Source: DATGWF01 sp035299585 (GTDB lineage Bacteria; Actinomycetota; Actinomycetes; Actinomycetales; Microbacteriaceae). From it: DNA of 33,327 nt. Below the pieces are notes generated by a model. That model was given only the letters and a program-made list of their open reading frames with translations, was not told the DNA's origin and made no database searches. The stretch lies in contig DATGWF010000001.1 in the NCBI GenBank assembly GCA_035299585.1, forward strand, positions 1-33,327. Direction: 5' to 3'. Shown here one piece after another: positions 1 to 8,283 of the stretch. Position 1 is the first letter of the stretch. Each line of letters begins with the position of its first letter. Made by a program: the position numbers and the translations under genes.

Positions 1-271
1 ACGGTCCAAGGACGGCGACCACCGCGAGCATCAGCAAACAGACCGTCCAGGCAATACGGCGAGGCAGCGCGTTTCCCCAGCGTCCAAGGACGAGTACAAA
101 ACTCAGGGCAAAGAGGGCCAGCCCGAGCAGATTGGGCCCAACGACTCCCATTTGCACCATCGCGGTGATCGCCATGATGACTTGGACGGCGAAGAACGAA
201 CCGGCAATGACTCGGGCGGGCCAGTTCCAGGGGTGCCAGAGGTCGGCAACGCGAACAATGGCGCTAGACAC
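1..271 (-). CDS. Small membrane protein, partial (C-terminus beyond window edge)
   Basis: An open frame runs from a GTG at 271 to the window edge with no stop. It encodes about 90 residues with a short polar start (VSSAIVRVADLWHPWNWPAR) and then three hydrophobic stretches, at roughly residues 20-37, 40-57 and 68-end. An integral membrane protein is therefore likely. The GTG overlaps the stop codon of the upstream histidine kinase by 8 nt, which points to translational coupling and makes this the third gene of the response regulator/kinase operon. I do not recognise the family. It could be an accessory sensor or an efflux or ABC membrane component, but nothing visible decides that. The N-terminal assignment is moderately secure; the C-terminus is missing. 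Confidence 0.55.
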   Translation of the reverse strand, partial: MSSAIVRVADLWHPWNWPARVIAGSFFAVQVIMAITAMVQMGVVGPNLLGLALFALSFVLVLGRWGNALPRRIAWTVCLLMLAVVAVLGP

Positions 272-1463
272 GACTCGCCTCCCACCGCAGAAGAACCGTT
301 GTGCCGGCACCGAGCGTGGATTCGATGGTTGCACTCCCACCCACCGTTCGCATGCGCTCGACAATGCTGTATCTCACACCGAGACGCTCGGCTGGCACGC
401 GCTCCACGACGAAGCCACGTCCGTTATCTCGAATTGCGACGCTGATTCGCTCCTCGTCCACGTTGAGCTCAACGTCGACCTCTGCCGGACGTCCTGTGCG
501 GTGGTCGCGTGCCGCGTGTCTCGCGGCATTCCGAATTGCCTCCAGCGTGGCCCCACGCAGTGCCTCGATGGCCATTGGTGGGACGACGAGTTCTCCCGTG
601 ACCGTCTCACGCCAACGCACTTCGGGGTTTTCGGCATGGACGTCAGCGCGAAGGTGGCCGACGAGCTCAGCGATACTTGGAACGGCGTCCTCTGGCTCGC
701 CAAACTGGCCGAGCGTCACAGTGGCGTTTTGCGCAAGCGTCCGTGCATCCACGGAACCTTGAGCGGCAACGAGGAGGGTTGAGATCAGCGAATCGTGGAC
801 GAGCGCCTCGAATCGCTGTTGCTCGCGGCCTCGAGCTTCCGCGGCCAACGATTCTGCCTCAGCGTGCGCTTCGACGGCAATGCGTTCGTCGAGCCGCCGG
901 GTCCAGACCAGAGCGACAAAAACGAGCCCGACGAATATCGCCGAGAACGTCGCGTCATAGAGCCCGACGATGATGCCATCGAGAAGTGGATTCTGCGAGG
1001 ACGCACTTCGAACCGCAACGGCCATCGACAGAACGCCGAGCGCCGGGAGGTAGAGCCACGTCATGGGCCGCGGCACCGCCAACATGGCACTCGCCGCTGG
1101 GATAGAGGTGATGGAAATAATCCAGGCCTCGCCGTGCGGGTCCACGTGGGCCGGGCCGAACAAGGCCGAGCCGGCAAGCACGACGAGGTAGCCCAGTCCG
1201 TAGATGAGCGCGACGCGGCGCACGATGAATCCGGGTGCCGAGAGTGCCAGGACGCCCATGCCCAGTGGCGGCGCCACGAGCAATACAAAGAGCACCAGGG
1301 CGACCGGCATGTCCTCGAGAGCCGTCTCGGTCAGCAGATCGAGAAAACCGAGCGACCCGAAGATTCCGCCGGCAATGGCCGTGCAAATCGTCGTGACCCG
1401 GAATGCATACCCGGCGACACCCTCGTCTCGACGCAGGCCGAGGCGCCAGTCGGTGCTTTCCAC
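264..1463 (-). CDS. Membrane sensor histidine kinase (NarL/LuxR-partner type)
   Basis: A 399-residue kinase predicted to autophosphorylate on histidine and pass phosphate to the response regulator encoded just upstream. Residues 20-185 contain about six hydrophobic segments forming a membrane sensor. A linker rich in Arg, Glu and Ala follows (190-217), then the dimerisation/phosphoacceptor box with HDSL at 222-225 (His223). The ATPase domain has an N-box with EAIRNAARHA near 309-318, a D-x-G-x-G motif (DNGRG, 347-351) and a C-terminal glycine-rich segment near 384-390. The HDxL phosphoacceptor is typical of kinases paired with NarL/LuxR regulators. The GTG start lies directly after the regulator's TAA, so the two genes are tightly linked. 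The sensed signal is unknown. No extracytoplasmic domain is large enough to suggest a ligand, so sensing may occur within the membrane. Confidence 0.85.
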   Translation of the reverse strand: MESTDWRLGLRRDEGVAGYAFRVTTICTAIAGGIFGSLGFLDLLTETALEDMPVALVLFVLLVAPPLGMGVLALSAPGFIVRRVALIYGLGYLVVLAGSALFGPAHVDPHGEAWIISITSIPAASAMLAVPRPMTWLYLPALGVLSMAVAVRSASSQNPLLDGIIVGLYDATFSAIFVGLVFVALVWTRRLDERIAVEAHAEAESLAAEARGREQQRFEALVHDSLISTLLVAAQGSVDARTLAQNATVTLGQFGEPEDAVPSIAELVGHLRADVHAENPEVRWRETVTGELVVPPMAIEALRGATLEAIRNAARHAARDHRTGRPAEVDVELNVDEERISVAIRDNGRGFVVERVPAERLGVRYSIVERMRTVGGSATIESTLGAGTTVLLRWEASRV

Positions 1464-2138
1464 TTAGCTCTCGCCCGGGGTGCCGAGCGGCGACTCCAAC
1501 AATCCGTCTTCAACCGCTCGCTGATACAGATCAACCTTCGTTCGCGCCGGTCGGCCAGCCCGGACGTACTTGGACCGCACGCGCCGAATGTAATCAATGA
1601 CGGTCGCAGACGAGACGCCCATCTGATCCGCAACCGCGGCCGTTTTCGCGCCGGCGGCATAGAGCGAGAGCGCCTCCCGCTCGCGCGCGCTCAGGCCCGC
1701 ATCTGCGAGTTGTGGGTCGGCGTCGATGGCTGAAGCCCATTCGAAGGACGCGGTCGGCTCCCCTTCGAGGGCCCGCATCACCGCTTCCCTGAGCACCTCC
1801 ACCGGTTCAGACTTTCGAACGACGCCCAAAACGCCTCCATGGGCCGCAGAACGCACGAGCGAGGCGTCCGAATCCCCGGTAAACGCGAGAACGTTTGCTC
1901 CGCGTGCGCGGAGCCGAGCGACATTATCTGCGGGGAGGCTGCGGTCGGCGAGCCGCAGGTCAAGAATGACGAGATCGACCTCGACGCCAAGGGCTTCGAG
2001 TGCATCGACAGATGCCACTGTCGCGACGACGGTGACGCCGTCCCATGTGGCGCACACCCGCGCAAAACCCTGCGCGACGATGTCGTGATCGTCGATGAGT
2101 GCTACACGGTGTTCGCGCTGCGAATGTCCCCCGGCCAT
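1464..2138 (-). CDS. LuxR/NarL-family response regulator
   Basis: A 224-residue DNA-binding regulator, first gene of the operon with the histidine kinase. The receiver domain starts at VALIDDHD (acidic pair D16/D17) and carries the phosphoacceptor D60 in VILDLRL. The C-terminal LuxR helix-turn-helix contains LSAREREALSLYAAG and an AVADQMGVSSATV recognition region. The spacing after the receiver is normal for NarL-type regulators. The ATG at 2138 was chosen over a TTG at 2168 because a TATTTT hexamer lies exactly 7 nt upstream, implying a leaderless mRNA that begins at this ATG; the TTG has no Shine-Dalgarno sequence. The stop codon is followed immediately by the kinase GTG. Target genes are unknown; autoregulation and control of the downstream membrane gene are plausible. 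Confidence 0.85.
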   Translation of the reverse strand: MAGGHSQREHRVALIDDHDIVAQGFARVCATWDGVTVVATVASVDALEALGVEVDLVILDLRLADRSLPADNVARLRARGANVLAFTGDSDASLVRSAAHGGVLGVVRKSEPVEVLREAVMRALEGEPTASFEWASAIDADPQLADAGLSAREREALSLYAAGAKTAAVADQMGVSSATVIDYIRRVRSKYVRAGRPARTKVDLYQRAVEDGLLESPLGTPGES

Positions 2139-2145
2139 GCCCCCC

Positions 2146-2151
2146 AAAATA
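2146..2151 (-). promoter_or_regulatory. -10 element for leaderless LuxR regulator mRNA
   Basis: TATTTT on the minus strand is separated by 7 nt (GGGGGGC) from the ATG at 2138. This fits the actinobacterial TANNNT leaderless pattern. No clear -35 is visible. Confidence 0.5.
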
Positions 2152-2200
2152 GCGGCTTTTCTATCCAATGGCGCGTCGGGTAAATTGATTTCGACAACTT

Positions 2201-2216
2201 CGAAGGATTTCCTTCG
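2201..2216. repeat. Perfect 7-bp inverted repeat between tdk and the LuxR regulator gene
   Basis: CGAAGGA and TCCTTCG flank a 2-nt centre. It lies downstream of tdk and upstream of the regulator promoter. It could help end tdk transcription or be an operator. There is no U-tract on the minus strand, so the role is open. Confidence 0.4.
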
Positions 2217-2230
2217 GTTGGGGGGACGTG

Positions 2231-2280
2231 CCCCCGGGTCGGTGAAGCGTTCAGACTCCGCAATCGCCCCGGGGGTTTTT
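2231..2280. terminator. Possible GC-rich terminator after tdk
   Basis: CCCCCGGG (2231-2238) can pair with CCCGGGGG (2268-2275), leaving a 29-nt loop. TTTTT (2276-2280) follows on the plus strand. A competing short hairpin uses the G run at 2220-2225 and the C run at 2231-2235. The only gene ending here is tdk on the minus strand, for which the T-run is on the wrong side, so the call is tentative. Confidence 0.3.
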
Positions 2281-2903
2281 CAATTCGCGACGGAATCCGG
2301 CGCGAGAATTCCGCCACTTTCCTGCAGATAACACGGCCCGCAGAGCGATTCGTACGTCACGCTCCCCTGGTCGATGGCGACCTGTTCACCATCGAAAACG
2401 AAGCGTCCGCCAACTCGTCGGGCGTTGAAGACCGCTTTCCGTCCGCAACGACAGATGGTCTTGAGCTCCTCCAGGCTGTGTGCGAGCTCAAGCAGGCGGC
2501 GGCTCCCCGGAAATGCCACCGTCTGGAAATCGGTACGAATGCCGTACGCCAGGACGGGGATGTTCTCCAGGATGGCAACGCGCATGGCATCGTCGACCTG
2601 AGCGCTGCTGAGGAACTGTGCTTCATCGATGAGCACACAGGCGATGTCCCGACCGTCGCGATCCATCGATACTCGACGGGCAGCCACAACGGCTTCGTAC
2701 ACGGAATCGCTCGGCGCGATGACGACGTCGACCGGTCGAGCCACGCCAAGGCGGGAAACGATGGTGTTTTCGCCCTTGGTGTCGACCGCGGGCTTCATGA
2801 GCAGGACACGTTGATCACGCTCTTCGTAGTTGAAGGCGGCCTGCAATAGCGCCGTGCTCTTGCCGGAGTTCATCGCACCGTAGCGAAAATACAGCTTGGC
2901 CAT
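2280..2903 (-). CDS. tdk: Thymidine kinase (class II)
   Basis: A 207-residue cytosolic salvage enzyme that phosphorylates thymidine to dTMP with ATP. The P-loop is at residues 9-17 (GAMNSGKST), the Walker B-like segment with the catalytic acid is VLIDEAQF (Glu94), and the zinc-binding cysteines are C151, C153, C188 and C191. The lasso-loop region near 159-187 precedes the second cysteine pair. Length is normal for the family. The ATG at 2903 gives the conserved start MAKLYFRYGAMNSGKST; the open frame continues upstream through mqo, but that extension is the shadow of mqo. The start is 5 nt after the mqo stop, so the genes are probably cotranscribed and translation coupled, since no strong Shine-Dalgarno is visible. 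The pairing with mqo looks positional rather than functional. Confidence 0.95.
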   Translation of the reverse strand: MAKLYFRYGAMNSGKSTALLQAAFNYEERDQRVLLMKPAVDTKGENTIVSRLGVARPVDVVIAPSDSVYEAVVAARRVSMDRDGRDIACVLIDEAQFLSSAQVDDAMRVAILENIPVLAYGIRTDFQTVAFPGSRRLLELAHSLEELKTICRCGRKAVFNARRVGGRFVFDGEQVAIDQGSVTYESLCGPCYLQESGGILAPDSVAN

Positions 2904-2908
2904 GGTGT

Positions 2909-4381
2909 TTAGCGGTCGAGCTCGAGAACTGTCGCGGTGTGAGCAAGGGACGCGGCCGCCGATGTGGCGTCGCTCGAGAGGGTGGAACCGAGCGAGGGAA
3001 TGAGCTGCCGCAACCGCACGCTCCACGCCGACCATCGCTCGGGGAAACAGCGCTCCATCACTTCGAGCATGATCGGCGCCGCGGTCGACGCGCCCGGCGA
3101 TGCACCGAGAAGGCCCGCGATCGAACCGTCGGCTGTTGCGACAACCTCGGTACCGAACTGCAATACGCCACCCTTTTCCGGGTCGCGCTTCATCACCTGG
3201 ACGCGCTGGCCGGCGATCATGAGTTCCCAATCGGCGGACTTCGCCGTCGGCATGAACTCTCGAAGCGCCGCCATCTTTTTGTCACGTGAGGCAAGAACCT
3301 CGGTCACGAGATACTTCACCAGGTCGATGTTTCGCAAACCGACCTGAATCATGGTCCACAGGTTGTGGAGTCGAATCGATCCGGGCAGGTCGAACCAACT
3401 GCCGGCCTTGAGGAACTTCTGCGTGAATCCGGCATACGGGCCGAACAGCAGCGAGGTTTCGCCATCAACGACACGCGTGTCGAGGTGCGGCACCGACATG
3501 GGAGGCGCACCGACGGAGGCTTTGCCGTACACCTTCGCCTGATGTGCGGCGACGAGCTTCGGATTGGTCGTGCGAAGCCACTGGCCCGAGATCGGGAATC
3601 CGCCGTAGCCGCGAATCTCAGGAATGCCCGCGTTTTGCAGGAGCGGAAGCGCACCGCCGCCCGCGCCGACAAAAACGAAACGAGCCGACACGGTTGATGG
3701 TGTTCCTCCGACGGTGTGGCGCACCTTCAGCAGCCAGCGCCCGTCGCGCTGACGGCGGATGGAGCGAACCTCGTGGTTCAGGAACACTTCCGCACCGCGC
3801 TGCTGCATCACCGAAACGAGCGATCGGGTGAGCGCGCCAAAATCGACATCGGTACCGGCGGTCGAGCGGGTCGCGGCGATTCGCTGTGAGCGGTCACGCC
3901 CCTTCATGACGAGCGGTGCCCAGCCAGCGATGGTGTCGAAGTCTTCGCTGTACTCCATCCCGGCGAACAGCGGCTCGTCCTTCAACGCGGCGTAGCGTTT
4001 GCGGAGGTATGCGACGTTGGCTTCGCCGTGCACGAAAGTCATGTGCGGGGTGGGGTTGATGAACGACTGCGGCTCCGGCAACAGTCCGTCAGCAACGAGT
4101 GACGCCCACAGTTGGCGAGAGACTTGAAACTGTTCGTTGATCTGGGTGGCTTTCGCGGCCGAAACGGATCCATCGGGCGCCTCGGGCATGTAGTTCAACT
4201 CGCAGAGCGCAGCATGCCCAGTACCCGCGTTGTTCCAGGCATTGGAACTTTCCTGCGCGACGTCGCCGAGTCTCTCTATGAGTCGAACGGACCATGTGGG
4301 CTCGAGCTCACTCAGGAGCGCGCCGAGCGTCGCACTCATAATGCCGCCACCAATAAGGACTACATCGACCTGTTCCGTCAC
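2909..4381 (-). CDS. mqo: Malate:quinone oxidoreductase
   Basis: A 490-residue FAD-dependent peripheral membrane enzyme that oxidises malate to oxaloacetate and passes electrons to quinone. The N-terminal dinucleotide fold has VVLIGGGIMSATLGALL (residues 7-23), followed by the family segments ESSNAWNNAGTGHAALCELNY and EQFQVSRQLW. Further conserved stretches are VGAGGGALPLLQNAGIPE, the GGFPISGQWL block and LLGASPGAS near the C-terminus. Length matches the Mqo family. The GTG start at 4381 is preceded by TAGACT with a 6-nt gap, so the message is probably leaderless. The gene is first in a unit with tdk and is divergent from the OmpR-type regulator at 4572. Confidence 0.95.
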   Translation of the reverse strand: MTEQVDVVLIGGGIMSATLGALLSELEPTWSVRLIERLGDVAQESSNAWNNAGTGHAALCELNYMPEAPDGSVSAAKATQINEQFQVSRQLWASLVADGLLPEPQSFINPTPHMTFVHGEANVAYLRKRYAALKDEPLFAGMEYSEDFDTIAGWAPLVMKGRDRSQRIAATRSTAGTDVDFGALTRSLVSVMQQRGAEVFLNHEVRSIRRQRDGRWLLKVRHTVGGTPSTVSARFVFVGAGGGALPLLQNAGIPEIRGYGGFPISGQWLRTTNPKLVAAHQAKVYGKASVGAPPMSVPHLDTRVVDGETSLLFGPYAGFTQKFLKAGSWFDLPGSIRLHNLWTMIQVGLRNIDLVKYLVTEVLASRDKKMAALREFMPTAKSADWELMIAGQRVQVMKRDPEKGGVLQFGTEVVATADGSIAGLLGASPGASTAAPIMLEVMERCFPERWSAWSVRLRQLIPSLGSTLSSDATSAAASLAHTATVLELDR

Positions 4382-4387
4382 AGTCGA

Positions 4388-4393
4388 AGTCTA
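4388..4393 (-). promoter_or_regulatory. -10 element for leaderless mqo mRNA
   Basis: TAGACT on the minus strand, 6 nt upstream of the GTG at 4381. This is the same spacing seen before several other genes in the window. No Shine-Dalgarno is visible. Confidence 0.5.
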
Positions 4394-4571
4394 CCGACGG
4401 TGCTTTCGGGGAGGTAATCGAACGTAGGTGGGGCGCAATATGAAAAGAGTTGTGAGGAAATCCCCACTCGGCGCTGAATTGCGGCAAGCTAAAGGTGAAA
4501 GTGCGTCCTTGCGCGGCCGCCGATTCACTCAGCTGCCTCCCGCCGCCAGGTTCGCACAGGGAGGGAAGACT

Positions 4572-5324
4572 GTGGACGCTCACATTCGAAGTGCGGTCAT
4601 CATCGAAGACGACCCGGACATTCGCGAACTCCTCGAGTCGGTTCTCGAGCAGGCGGGATTCCAAGCTATTGGTGCGGCCAACGGCGCAGACGGTATCGAA
4701 GCCGTCCGGGCGCACAACCCGGTCGTGACGACCCTCGACATCAGCATGCCGGGAATCGATGGCTTCGAGACGGCGAAGCGCATTCGCGAATTCAGTACGA
4801 CCTACATCATTCTGTTGACCGCTCGAGCCGAAGAGATTGACGTCCTGCAGGGTCTCGAGTCTGGCGCGGATGACTACATCACGAAGCCGTTCCGTCCGCG
4901 TGAACTTCGTGCGCGCATCGATGCCATGCTGCGCCGCCCGCGAAACCCCGTCTCGGCCCCGGCCCCGAGCGCTGACCCTGTCACCGAGGCCGTTGCGGCC
5001 GTCGACTGGCACGAACACCACGGACTGCGTGTGAACCTCGGCGAACGACGGGTCACGGTCGATGGCGTCGAAGTGCTCTTGACCCGTAGTGAGTTTGACC
5101 TGCTCGCTGCACTCATTCGTTCAGGGGCGCGCGTCCGAACCAAGGCGGAACTCGCCGAAGAACTCCGCGGCGACGACTACACCGGCTACTTCATCGGCGA
5201 GCACGACAAGCGCGCCGTCGAGGTGCACCTCGCAAACCTTCGCAAGAAGCTCGGTGAGTCCTCTACGACGCCACGCTGGATCGAAACCGTTCGAGGCGTT
5301 GGATACCGACTCACCGCGAGCTAA
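4572..5324 (+). CDS. OmpR/PhoB-family response regulator
   Basis: A 250-residue response regulator. The receiver domain (about 8-115) has the acidic pair in IIEDDPDIREL, phosphoacceptor D56 in TTLDISMPG, the switch threonine in LLTARAEE (T83) and the conserved lysine in YITKPF (K105). After a Pro/Ala-rich linker, the C-terminal winged-helix domain contains LTRSEFDLLAAL, AVEVHLANLRKKL and IETVRGVGYRL, the usual OmpR signature. The GTG at 4572 is chosen because AGGGAGGG lies 7-10 nt upstream and the receiver begins soon after. An in-frame upstream ATG at 4428 would add 48 low-complexity residues with no receiver homology. It ends in a 4-nt overlap with the opposing GGDEF-like gene. The likely partner is the kinase at 6565-8223. 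Confidence 0.9.
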   Translation: MDAHIRSAVIIEDDPDIRELLESVLEQAGFQAIGAANGADGIEAVRAHNPVVTTLDISMPGIDGFETAKRIREFSTTYIILLTARAEEIDVLQGLESGADDYITKPFRPRELRARIDAMLRRPRNPVSAPAPSADPVTEAVAAVDWHEHHGLRVNLGERRVTVDGVEVLLTRSEFDLLAALIRSGARVRTKAELAEELRGDDYTGYFIGEHDKRAVEVHLANLRKKLGESSTTPRWIETVRGVGYRLTAS

Positions 5325-6475
5325 CTGCCCGCGACGCCGAGCTGCGCATCGTTCCCACCGTTCCACGTTGCACGATCCAGGGCGGCAAGAGCGGACTGCT
5401 CAAGCGCATGCAAATCCCAGCCCGCATTGCTCGCCAGGGCTATCCCAATGCTCATCGTTGGGTGAAATCCACTTGGGAACTGGTTCGTCGACTCGAGCAG
5501 TCCGGTGCGAAGCGCATCTGCCGCGGACATCGCCTCGGAATCCGCATCGACCGGCGAGATGAGGGCCATCCGAGTAGGGGCGAGCTCGGCGATCTGGGCA
5601 TGCGGTGGCGCACAGTCTTGGACGGTTGCTCGCCAGTTGCGGACAATGCGTTGGTACTCGTCGAGAGTGAAGGCTCGAGAGATGGTCTTGCGATCGTCGA
5701 GGTCGAGCACCATGTACGCGAGTTGAGCCGACTGGTGTTGCGCTCGTCGGAGCCAGGTGCCTGCAACGAGCGAGAAGGCCTCGGCGTTCCACACTCCGGC
5801 CGACAGGCTCTCCCACGGGACGCCGCGGCCGTAGTCATGATTCGAAATGATGGTTTCCGCTCGGATGAGTGTTGCGTTCGTCACCGCAACGATGACGATA
5901 CACATGATGACGAGTACATACGAACCCATCGAAAAGAACCCGGGCTCGCGGAGATCTGCGTCTGGCTGGGCGAGCCCGTACACGACGAGGCCACCCGTGT
6001 AGGCGGCGGTGCCGGCGTAAGCGACGGTGAACGGTCGGGCATAGCGCGCCCGGCGCAGCCGGCCCGTGCTCGCCTCCCGGGTGATGAGAATGCTCGCGAT
6101 GCAAATGATTCCGGCGCACAGGAACGTGCCCGGTGTCGACACGAACGGTTGCGGGAAGAGCGCGGTCGCTCCGGCGATGAGCGCCGGAATCGCCGCGATC
6201 ATGAACCGCGGTGTACGCCCATTGGTGACTCGGAGTCCGCTCCACATGAGCATCCACGAATAGACGAAGAGGAGGTCTTTGGCAACCACGAACCAGGTCA
6301 GACTCGTGATGCCCCAAAACACCTCGGCGACGACGCCACCCATGCCGGCCGCGAGCGCCATAGACCAGGCGCGACCCGCCGCTTCGTGGCGCCAGAGCAT
6401 GGTGTTGATGATGAACGTGATGCTCGCGACGATGACCGCGAGTGCGGCACACGCCGAAATCGTGAGCGGATCCAT
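5321..6475 (-). CDS. Seven-helix membrane protein with degenerate GGDEF-like domain
   Basis: A 384-residue protein. About seven hydrophobic helices fill residues 8-205, followed by a cytoplasmic domain. That domain has landmarks of a GGDEF fold: MVLDLDD (255-261, the metal/substrate strand) and PTMSIGIALAS (339-349, the late SIGIA strand). Where the GGDEF signature should lie there is instead ELAPTRMALISPVD, so diguanylate cyclase activity is unlikely. A receptor or pseudo-enzyme role is more plausible. The ATG at 6475 is selected because a GGGAGGGAGG Shine-Dalgarno lies 4 nt upstream; a longer frame exists but has no support. The gene is on the same strand as, and downstream of, the histidine kinase at 6565, and its stop overlaps the stop of the opposing regulator gene. 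Fold assignment from two motifs is tentative. Confidence 0.7.
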   Translation of the reverse strand: MDPLTISACAALAVIVASITFIINTMLWRHEAAGRAWSMALAAGMGGVVAEVFWGITSLTWFVVAKDLLFVYSWMLMWSGLRVTNGRTPRFMIAAIPALIAGATALFPQPFVSTPGTFLCAGIICIASILITREASTGRLRRARYARPFTVAYAGTAAYTGGLVVYGLAQPDADLREPGFFSMGSYVLVIMCIVIVAVTNATLIRAETIISNHDYGRGVPWESLSAGVWNAEAFSLVAGTWLRRAQHQSAQLAYMVLDLDDRKTISRAFTLDEYQRIVRNWRATVQDCAPPHAQIAELAPTRMALISPVDADSEAMSAADALRTGLLESTNQFPSGFHPTMSIGIALASNAGWDLHALEQSALAALDRATWNGGNDAQLGVAGS

Positions 6476-6564
6476 GGCGCCTCCCTCCCGTGAGGGGAGC
6501 GTATTGCCAAGCGGTATGCAGCCGTGGCGCTCCTTCACAGGGGTGCCCGCGCACCTCCAGCAGG

Positions 6565-8223
6565 CTAGGTGGATGCCTCGCTCGCCACCGGCCCCGATGT
6601 GGGAAGCACGAGGCGAATCGTGGACCCCTCGCCCGGTGTGCTCTCGAGCTCGAGATCACCACCGTGTTGCCGAGCAATATCTCGGCTGATGCTGAGCCCG
6701 AGCCCGTGCCCGTGAATGGAGGAGTTCCGCACCCGCTCGGAACGGAAGTGCCGCTCAAACACGCGCGGCAGTTCCTCCGGTGTCACCCCGTAGCCGGTGT
6801 CAGACACTTGCACCATGACCTCATGCCCAACCGGTTCGACGTCGATACGTACGAGTCCAAACTCGCGGTTGTACTTGATGGCATTGGAGAGCATATTGTC
6901 AACGACCTGACGGATGCGGGACGGGTCGATCCGCGCCTGGCACGGCCGGAGCGAACTGATGTCGATGCGGATGCCACGTTCAGCGGCGCGCAACTCTTGG
7001 GACTCCACAGCCTGCCGAACGATGCTCGAGACATCCGCCCACTCGGGTTCGAGCGCGACCTCGGCGGTGTTGCCGCGCGAGGCTTCGAGAATCTGGGTGA
7101 TGAGATCCAGCAACCGTTCCCCGTTGCGCTGTGCAATGCCCAGCTGTCGACGGGCGTTGCGATGCAGGTCGGGCTCGTCCAACACGAGTTCGATGTAGCC
7201 AATCATGCTTGTGAGCGGGGTTCGGAGCTCGTGCGACACCGAACTCAGCAAATCGTCTCGGGCGCGAATGGCGTTAATCTGCTCGGTGACGTCCCGGAAC
7301 ACGACGAGAACGTCGCCCCGCTCGCCAGAATCGGCCCGCAACTGGACAGCGGTGACGGAAAGTGCGACCCGTTCACGCTCGGCGCGACCATACCAAACGA
7401 GCCGTTCGGTGAAGACCTCTCCCGCCATGGCGAGGGCGAGTGGAGACTCCTCCGGTGGCAATCTGAGGGCGCCGTCTCCGTCGTAGATATCGTCGTCTTC
7501 CCCACGGATCCGCTCGAAGCGCTCCTGAGCGCGGTTCATGAGGGTAATCTCGCCCGACGCCGACACGCGCACAATGCCAAACGAGACCGCGTCGAGAATC
7601 TCAGCCATGAGAACCTCTTGGCTGCGAGCCCGAGCAAGGGCCTTGGCGAGCAATTGCGATTGCTTGAGCTGAAGTTGTCGCTGGGCGGCAACGCGGCGCG
7701 AACTCGAACTGCTCGCCACCGCAACGAGCATGAGCATGAGCGGCAAAACCACCCAGTCGGGAACGAGCACGCCACCGCTCTCACCCTCACGGAGCGCCCC
7801 AATAAAGATGAACCCGAAGCTCAATCCCATTCCGACGACGAGCGCGCGAAGCGGAAGATAGGCGCCGAGCCACATCACCGGGAAGACCCACAGCACACCC
7901 GTGGCAATCTGTGGCATGCCCAAGTGCATAAAGCCGATGCCGATGATGTCGACGAGCGGAATCATGGCGCTGCCACGACGATCTATCCGCTCCCACGGAA
8001 TCATGATCGCGGCTGCGCCGGCAACGATGATGGCGAGCGAACCCCCGTAGAACAACCCCGGGTCCTTCGTGTGCGTGACGCTGAGCACTTCGAATCCAAC
8101 GACCGCGAGGACGAACACGGAGAACAGCAGCTGGCTCGACACAATCGAGCGGTCAATTCCGCTCAGTGCATCCGCACCGGCCACACTGACCGGATTGGTC
8201 GGTGCCCGCCCCATTCGCGCCAT
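6565..8223 (-). CDS. PAS-domain sensor histidine kinase
   Basis: A 552-residue membrane kinase. Hydrophobic segments span about 28-170, followed by a basic/coiled linker (176-205) and a PAS-like domain (about 206-312) ending in VVFRDVTEQ. The HisKA domain has SVSHELRTPLTSM (His331). The ATPase domain has the N-box DNMLSNAIKYN (442-452), DTGYG (475-479) and GHGLGLSISRDIARQHGG (505-522). All catalytic motifs are intact. The ATG at 8223 has TAGCAT 6 nt upstream and no Shine-Dalgarno, suggesting a leaderless mRNA separate from asd. It precedes the GGDEF-like gene on the same strand and probably phosphorylates the OmpR-type regulator encoded convergently at 4572-5324. That pairing is inferred from proximity. 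Confidence 0.9.
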   Translation of the reverse strand: MARMGRAPTNPVSVAGADALSGIDRSIVSSQLLFSVFVLAVVGFEVLSVTHTKDPGLFYGGSLAIIVAGAAAIMIPWERIDRRGSAMIPLVDIIGIGFMHLGMPQIATGVLWVFPVMWLGAYLPLRALVVGMGLSFGFIFIGALREGESGGVLVPDWVVLPLMLMLVAVASSSSSRRVAAQRQLQLKQSQLLAKALARARSQEVLMAEILDAVSFGIVRVSASGEITLMNRAQERFERIRGEDDDIYDGDGALRLPPEESPLALAMAGEVFTERLVWYGRAERERVALSVTAVQLRADSGERGDVLVVFRDVTEQINAIRARDDLLSSVSHELRTPLTSMIGYIELVLDEPDLHRNARRQLGIAQRNGERLLDLITQILEASRGNTAEVALEPEWADVSSIVRQAVESQELRAAERGIRIDISSLRPCQARIDPSRIRQVVDNMLSNAIKYNREFGLVRIDVEPVGHEVMVQVSDTGYGVTPEELPRVFERHFRSERVRNSSIHGHGLGLSISRDIARQHGGDLELESTPGEGSTIRLVLPTSGPVASEAST

Positions 8224-8229
8224 GGGCTC

Positions 8230-8235
8230 ATGCTA
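8230..8235 (-). promoter_or_regulatory. -10 element for leaderless histidine kinase mRNA
   Basis: TAGCAT on the minus strand, 6 nt from the ATG at 8223. It lies in the 60-nt gap after the asd stop codon. Confidence 0.5.
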
Positions 8236-8283
8236 GGGCAGAGTCTCTTTCAACGGTATGCCCCTGTTCCCAGGCGCGGATGT

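Noticed and set aside
2904..3230. N-terminal extension of thymidine kinase
   Set aside because: It lies inside mqo in another frame. The conserved MAKLYFRYGAMNSGKST start is at 2903.
4428..4571. 48-codon N-terminal extension of the OmpR-type regulator
   Set aside because: No receiver homology; the GTG at 4572 has a good Shine-Dalgarno and fits the domain start.
5408..6493. 361-codon plus-strand frame opposite the GGDEF-like gene
   Set aside because: The translation is almost entirely charged residues. The minus-strand gene has transmembrane segments and a strong Shine-Dalgarno.
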